DNA from: Keithomyces neogunnii
Taxonomy: Eukaryota; Ascomycota; Sordariomycetes; Hypocreales; Clavicipitaceae
Direction: 5' to 3'
NCBI GenBank assembly: GCA_020975405.1
Contig: JAIOWQ010000003.1
Coordinates: 1,059,001 to 1,123,000 of the forward strand
Length of the DNA: 64,000 nucleotides
Shown here: in pieces, positions 59,456 to 64,000 of the stretch
Position numbering within the stretch: position 1 is the stretch's first letter
Layout of the letters: each line of letters begins with the position of its first letter
Translations under genes and position numbers: made by a program
The notes under the pieces: generated by a model
Seen by the model: the letters and a program-made list of their open reading frames with translations, nothing else
The model's database searches: none
What the model was told of the DNA's origin: nothing

Positions 59456-60420
59456 GGTCTTAAACCTGAGTTCCCACACTTTGATATCAGAAGCTCACAT
59501 GCGAGTTGACTGCGCAGGGGCTGAAAAATTTCCGAGGCACCGAGAGGTTGTTCAACGTGCCTACTCGAATCAGGAATGAAGAGTGCAAGCTCACAGCTGG
59601 AATACTGAATGGGATGTGCGCGGTCGTAGACGCTGCGTAAGGATGAGACGAGGTTTGGATGACTGCCCCTCCATGTCTGGTGGTCAATCAAAGGGTCTCA
59701 GCCGTCTGTCTCCCTGCTGAGCCGAGGAAGGGGAGCTGGTGGAGACAAGGCACTGGGGTGTGAAGTGGTAGGGGCGAGGTACCGGGGTATCGGGCATGGA
59801 ACCAAGGAAGGAAGAGCCGACAACCTGGAAGGTTCTCTTGGAGGGGCCAACGGGCTCTCCCAGCTCAAGTGCAGAATTAAGCGCCTTTTCATGACCCAAC
59901 ATGGAAGAATACTTAGTACATCGAGTGTTCAGTTGGGCGGTACATGAGATTCTGGGGAGACTGCTCTAATAGGCTCAAGTATGGCGCCGTGATATTAAGT
60001 TCAGCAAAATGACCTGGGACAGGTACTGCCCCTCCATTGTTGTCTCTGTTCACTCTCTGTTCTTTGATGCTGTTGCCCGTGATAGGCCCCACCGTTCCAA
60101 CCATTCACGGCCCAGAAGCTCACTGCCTAGGTCAGGTCCTACTTTAACAGTCAAAGAAACTTCGACGTACGGCCATGCTTTGCACCTGTTGATTTCTCAT
60201 CCAAAGGAGGCGCATAATAACAGTAGCACTTCTCCGAGACTCTGCGAGCCACAAGGCTGTCACTCTCAATCCTTTTTGTCGTGCGCTCTCACTTAACGGC
60301 TCCTGCACAACGCAGACCCCTCACTTCGTCGCCTTGCGAACCACAACTTCGTCGCACCACATCACCTAATCATCTCCAACGCCGACTTTAGTACAGACTG
60401 GTTTCTTCGAGCCAACAGTC
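59456..60420. promoter_or_regulatory. divergent promoter region of PEX19 and UBC9
   Basis: 966 bp, no gene recognised. CCGAGG hexamers lie at 59532..59537 and 59722..59727, 77 and 267 bp upstream of the PEX19 start; they are the oleate-response core in reverse orientation. The UBC9 side is pyrimidine-rich near 60290-60400. Confidence 0.5.
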
Positions 60421-61080
60421 ATGGCGCTGTGTCAGAACAGACTACAGGAAGAGCGGTAGGTATACGGCGATTTCTGCCATGTCACTTTGAGACTGATACT
60501 GACGGCGCTTTGCAGAAAGCAGTGGCGCCGTGATCATCCATTTGGTTTCTACGCCAAACCCGCGCGCACAAAGGAGGGGGTTTTGGATCTCAAGAACTGG
60601 GAATGCGGCGTCCCAGGCAAAGAGAAAACAATCTGGGAGGGCGGACTGTTCAAGCTGACGATTGCGTTCCCCGAGGGTGAGTGGTATCGCGATTGATTTC
60701 CTCCCGGCTTTGCGACTAACAGTGCTCACCTGCAGAATATCCCACCAAGCCTCCAAAATGTGAGCCGCGCAGACCAAGCCATCGTTTTTGTCGATGCATC
60801 GAGACATAACTAATGCTCATGTTTAGGCAAGTTTGTACCGCCGCTGTTTCATCCCAACGTCTACCCATCGGGCACCGTTTGCCTTTCGATTCTCAACGAG
60901 GAAGAGGCTTGGAAGCCTGCTATTACCGTGAAGCAGATTCTACTGGGCATTCAAGATCTACTGAACGACCCGAATCCCGAGTCACCAGCTCAGGCCGAAG
61001 CGTATAACCTATTCAAGAGGGATCGGGTGGAGTACGAGAAACGAGTCCGTCGCGTGGTACGCGAAAACCCAGCACCTTAG
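60421..61080 (+). CDS. UBC9: SUMO-conjugating E2 enzyme
   Basis: Four exons: 60421..60455, 60516..60676, 60736..60759 and 60827..61080. The introns are 60, 59 and 67 nt, and the product is 157 residues, the UBC9 length. The N-terminal helix MALCQNRLQEERKQWRRDHP has the basic SUMO-binding surface. Also visible are GFYAKPARTKEGVLDLKNWE, GGLFKLTIAFPEEYPTKPPK with the E2 fold, and FHPNVYPSGTVCLSIL with catalytic Cys92, then EEEAWKPAITVKQILLGIQD. It transfers SUMO from the Aos1-Uba2 E1 to lysines, mainly in the nucleus. The third exon is only 24 nt. Confidence 0.97.
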
Positions 61081-62310
61081 GAGACGCGGCAACTTGTTAG
61101 AACATCAGGAACTGTTTCACTTCAGGCAGAGCATTTGCAAGCTGAGGCGTTTGCGGCGGATCGTTCAGAGAAGATGTAGATTCTCATGAAGATTGCCATC
61201 CCTGACGCAAGACTCGGCATTTAATGTAGGGAATTTGACGACTTTGCGACAGGCGTATCAGGTTTTTTAGGTTTACACTTTTTTTTTTCTGTGTGTCTTG
61301 CGTCAAAGGACATAGTGGAGAGTGGGAGAGACAGAGCAAAGGATAAAATGCGAGGCATGGTTGTTCTTCTACAAGAGTGCAGAATAAAGCAAACCCAACT
61401 CGTTGGACGATGTGTCACCCATTGTCGCCGTGACGGTACACATGACGGCCAAAACCTCACCGTGAAATTCGTCCAGACTCGATGGGCTTTGGTGCAACTC
61501 GACGGAGAGGAGTGGATGAAATGGTGACATGACAAGAAGAAGCTGATATGCGGGAAAGACGTGCAAGCAGTCTGGCAGTATGTTATTGCACCAAAGTTGC
61601 AAGCACACGCCCGTGGCCGGCTCACGAGCGATCTACCATGGAGATAAGGCACACATTTAACCCGCATCTCGACGGCTCCGTGCATTGTGCTCCAGCCACC
61701 AGAGCCATGGATAGCAATCTATTCGTCTGTATTTTGCGATATTGCACATGCAATGCAGACGTTGTTTCACCGGTTACCACATAACGTCTTGTAGAATTCA
61801 CCAGACCGCTTGCCGATTTGTCCCTCACGCCGATGTGGCGGCCATACTTATCTACGACAGATTGCACATGTTCCGCCAGCGCGCCAATGGCGCTGCGCGG
61901 GTTGACGGTGCGCCGAAGTCGGCCAGGTCAGCGACCCCCAGTCTCACGGCTCTGGAGCATCAAAGGCTAGGGACCGAGTGTCTGGCGTCTTGGAAAGCGC
62001 CAATCGAGCCCAAAGCTTTATCGACGCTCCAGCACTCTAATTCCTATTAGCACTTCATACGACAGGTTGTGTGGGGGGCCCAATTTTCGATGCTGCTCGT
62101 GGCCTTGACTCATGCTGTGGGAGCTCCGGTTCTGTCGAAAGCAACAGGCAGGATGGAGTAGTTGGTGTGGCTTTAGGTTTATCCCCAGACACCTTTTCTG
62201 CTTCTGCTCACGCTCTCCCACCCTTCAACTTTCTTTCCACATACTCAACCATATTGACTTTTTTGTACCATCGTGCTTCCTCTCTTCCTCGTTGAAGTTC
62301 GACAGTCATC
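61081..62310. other. intergenic, UBC9 3' flank and asparagine synthetase promoter
   Basis: 1.2 kb, no gene recognised. A Gcn4/CPC1-type site lies at 62106. The last 150 bp is pyrimidine-rich, as in fungal leaders. Confidence 0.5.
62106..62112 (+). promoter_or_regulatory. TGACTCA, CPC1/Gcn4-type site
   Basis: Perfect TGACTCA, about 200 bp upstream of the asparagine synthetase ATG. This is the binding sequence of the cross-pathway control activator, and amino-acid biosynthetic genes are its standard targets. Confidence 0.6.
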
Positions 62311-64000
62311 ATGTGTGGAATTTTCGCCTGTCACGGGTACGTCCCCCCTCTCCTTTTGCCAACTGGTGAATTCGCGGTTTTTGTCCCTCCTGCGGCGTAT
62401 TGGAGGGGCAGCCCGATCGGCCGGCGCATCACCTAGTCACCCAAAAAAAACCACCCCGCCATTGAAGTCGACAACAAGTTGCTGACAATCGCAATCTTCA
62501 GGCATCCTGACGTCCAGAGGTTTAAGCCGACCGCTCTTCGGCTTGCAAAGCAGTACGCGTCCTGTCGCTCGCTGTATTTTGAATTATGCCCGCTGACTCA
62601 ATGGCTACAGAATCCGTCACCGAGGCCCCGATTGGAGTGAGTCCCAGTCACGAGAACATCAACTCGAAGCTCGCGAGGGAGCTTCCATCACCCCGAGACT
62701 GGCTAACGACGACCGAATCTAGGTGGAAACGTCATCTCCAACAACACAAGTAGGTCCAGTGGTATATCAATCCTGGTTGGGAGTTTTGTCTAATCAGCTG
62801 CCCCCAGTCCTGTGCCATGAGCGTCTTAGTATCGTTGGTGTTGGTAAGTACCCCAGTGAATTGTGACGCGGGATGGCTGTAACAAGCTAACCAACCTATC
62901 TATATCAGAGTCTGGTGCTCAGCCCTTGACCAATGATGACCAATCGCTTGTTCTTGCCGTCAACGGCGAAATCTATAACCACCGTCTGATTCGAAAGAGC
63001 CTCAAGCACATGTATCGCTTCAAGACTACATCCGACTGCGAAGTCATTATTCCTCTGGTACGTGGTCCTAATTTTCCGAGTTGCCGTATTCGCCAAAAAA
63101 GTCTGCATGTAGGCTGACAATTTTGCCTGATAGTATATGGAATATGGCCTTGACGCCCCCAACCACCTTGATGGCATGTTCTCCTTTGTCCTCTATGACA
63201 AGAAGCAGGACAGGACCATCGCCGCCCGTGATCCTATCGGTATCACCACTTTGTACCAAGGTTGGTCATGGAAAGAGCCGGGGACTGTCTACTTTGCGTC
63301 TGAGCTCAAGTGCCTCCAAACTGTATGCGACAAGATCATTCCTTTCCCTCCTGGCCACGTCTTCGACTCAAAATCAGGAGAGACAACTCGCTACTTCAAG
63401 CCCAGTTGGTGGGACCCCACTAAAGTTCCTTCAACGCCTGTCGACCTGAAGGTCCTCCGCCACGCCCTGGAAAAGTCTGTAAGAAAGAGACTCATGGCTG
63501 AGGTTCCATACGGAGTGCTGCTCTCTGGTGGTCTGGACTCTAGTCTGGTTGCCGCTATCGCGCAGCGTGAAACCCTTCGCCTGAAGCAAAAGGCTCTGGA
63601 AGCCAACAGTGGTGCTGAGTCCGCCGGCAACCCTGACGAGGGCCTTGTTGGCATTGATGACGATGACAACCTTTCCACTGTCACTTACCTGCCTCAACTC
63701 AACTCATTCTCTATTGGTCTGCCTGGATCCCCAGACAACAAGGCTGCACTTGAAGTCGCCAAGTTCCTTGGTACCAAGCATCATGTCATGACTTTTACCA
63801 TCGAGGACGGTCTCAACGCACTTTCAGATGTTATTTACCACCTCGAGACGTACGATGTCACCACTATTCGTGCCTCTACGCCCATGTACCTACTCTCGCG
63901 CAAGATCAAGGCCATGGGTATCAAGATGGTGTTGAGTGGAGAGGGTAGTGACGAGATTTTTGGTGGATATTTGTACTTCCACGCCGCCCCGGACAAGAAG
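62311..64000 (+). CDS. ASN2: asparagine synthetase (glutamine-hydrolysing), 3' end cut by window
   Basis: Seven exons seen: 62311..62336, 62502..62552, 62611..62636, 62723..62749, 62808..62843, 62909..63057 and 63134 onward; all junctions in frame. 394 residues lie in the window, of the roughly 580 expected. It makes asparagine from aspartate, ATP and glutamine in the cytosol. MCGIFACHG gives the catalytic Cys2 of the glutaminase domain, followed by IRHRGPDWSG and LAVNGEIYNH. The synthetase domain has VPYGVLLSGGLDSSLVAAIA with the ATP pyrophosphatase SGGLDSS loop, and VLSGEGSDEIFGGYLYFH near the edge. Five of the first six exons are 26-51 nt. A TGACTCA site lies upstream. Confidence 0.96.

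Noticed and set aside
62594..62600. A second TGACTCA inside an asparagine synthetase intron
   Set aside because: It overlaps the CTGAC branch-site region just before the acceptor, so splicing explains it better than activator binding.

Overview
The window is nuclear DNA from a filamentous ascomycete (Pezizomycotina), most likely a Sordariomycete and plausibly Hypocreales. The support is many short spliceosomal introns (about 49-76 nt, with CTAAC/CTGAC-like branch sites), a HET-domain protein, a Zn2Cys6 activator, a Medusa-type developmental regulator, a GPI-anchored GH128 wall protein, and eukaryotic genes such as UBC9 and PEX19. The taxon is inferred from family knowledge, not from a search.

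Layout. 0.5-3.5 kb: an RpiB-type sugar-phosphate isomerase and a dihydroxyacetone-kinase-family kinase diverge from one promoter, a pairing known from tetritol/tetrulose catabolism. 3.5-19.9 kb: about 16.5 kb with no convincing gene, which ends in a pyrimidine-rich stretch with two poly-C runs. Six perfect copies of one 11-bp motif are scattered through it. 19.9-22.7 kb: the Medusa (medA/Acr1/Ren1) regulator. 24.7-27.3 kb: a cytosolic-looking GH78 alpha-L-rhamnosidase. 28.7-33.6 kb: beta-carbonic anhydrase convergent with an ENA-type Na+/K+ P-type ATPase, whose 2.4 kb upstream region is rich in PacC core sites. 36.0-37.0 kb: GH128 wall protein. 38.7-40.1 kb: peroxisomal 3-ketoacyl-CoA thiolase with a PTS2 signal. 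40.5-43.9 kb: a broken DUF2421-type membrane-protein gene behind an intact Zn2Cys6 factor. 45.2-47.7 kb: SulP/STAS transporter. 48.3-53.6 kb: tRNA-Lys(CTT), GNAT acetyltransferase, alpha/beta hydrolase, HET protein and tRNA-Val(AAC). 54-64 kb: a housekeeping block with an ABC1/ADCK kinase, an unrecognised conserved-looking protein, PEX19, UBC9 and the first two-thirds of asparagine synthetase, which is cut by the window end.

How genes work together. The kinase-isomerase pair looks like one catabolic unit. Thiolase and PEX19 both serve peroxisomes, and each has two CCTCGG/CCGAGG oleate-response-type hexamers just upstream. Otherwise this is ordinary fungal gene order, not one cluster. Splice models for the RpiB-like gene, ENA, GH128, thiolase, Zn2Cys6 factor, SulP, hydrolase, HET, ADCK, PEX19, UBC9 and ASN were built by hand. 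All keep frame across every junction. The 5' exons of medA could not be resolved.
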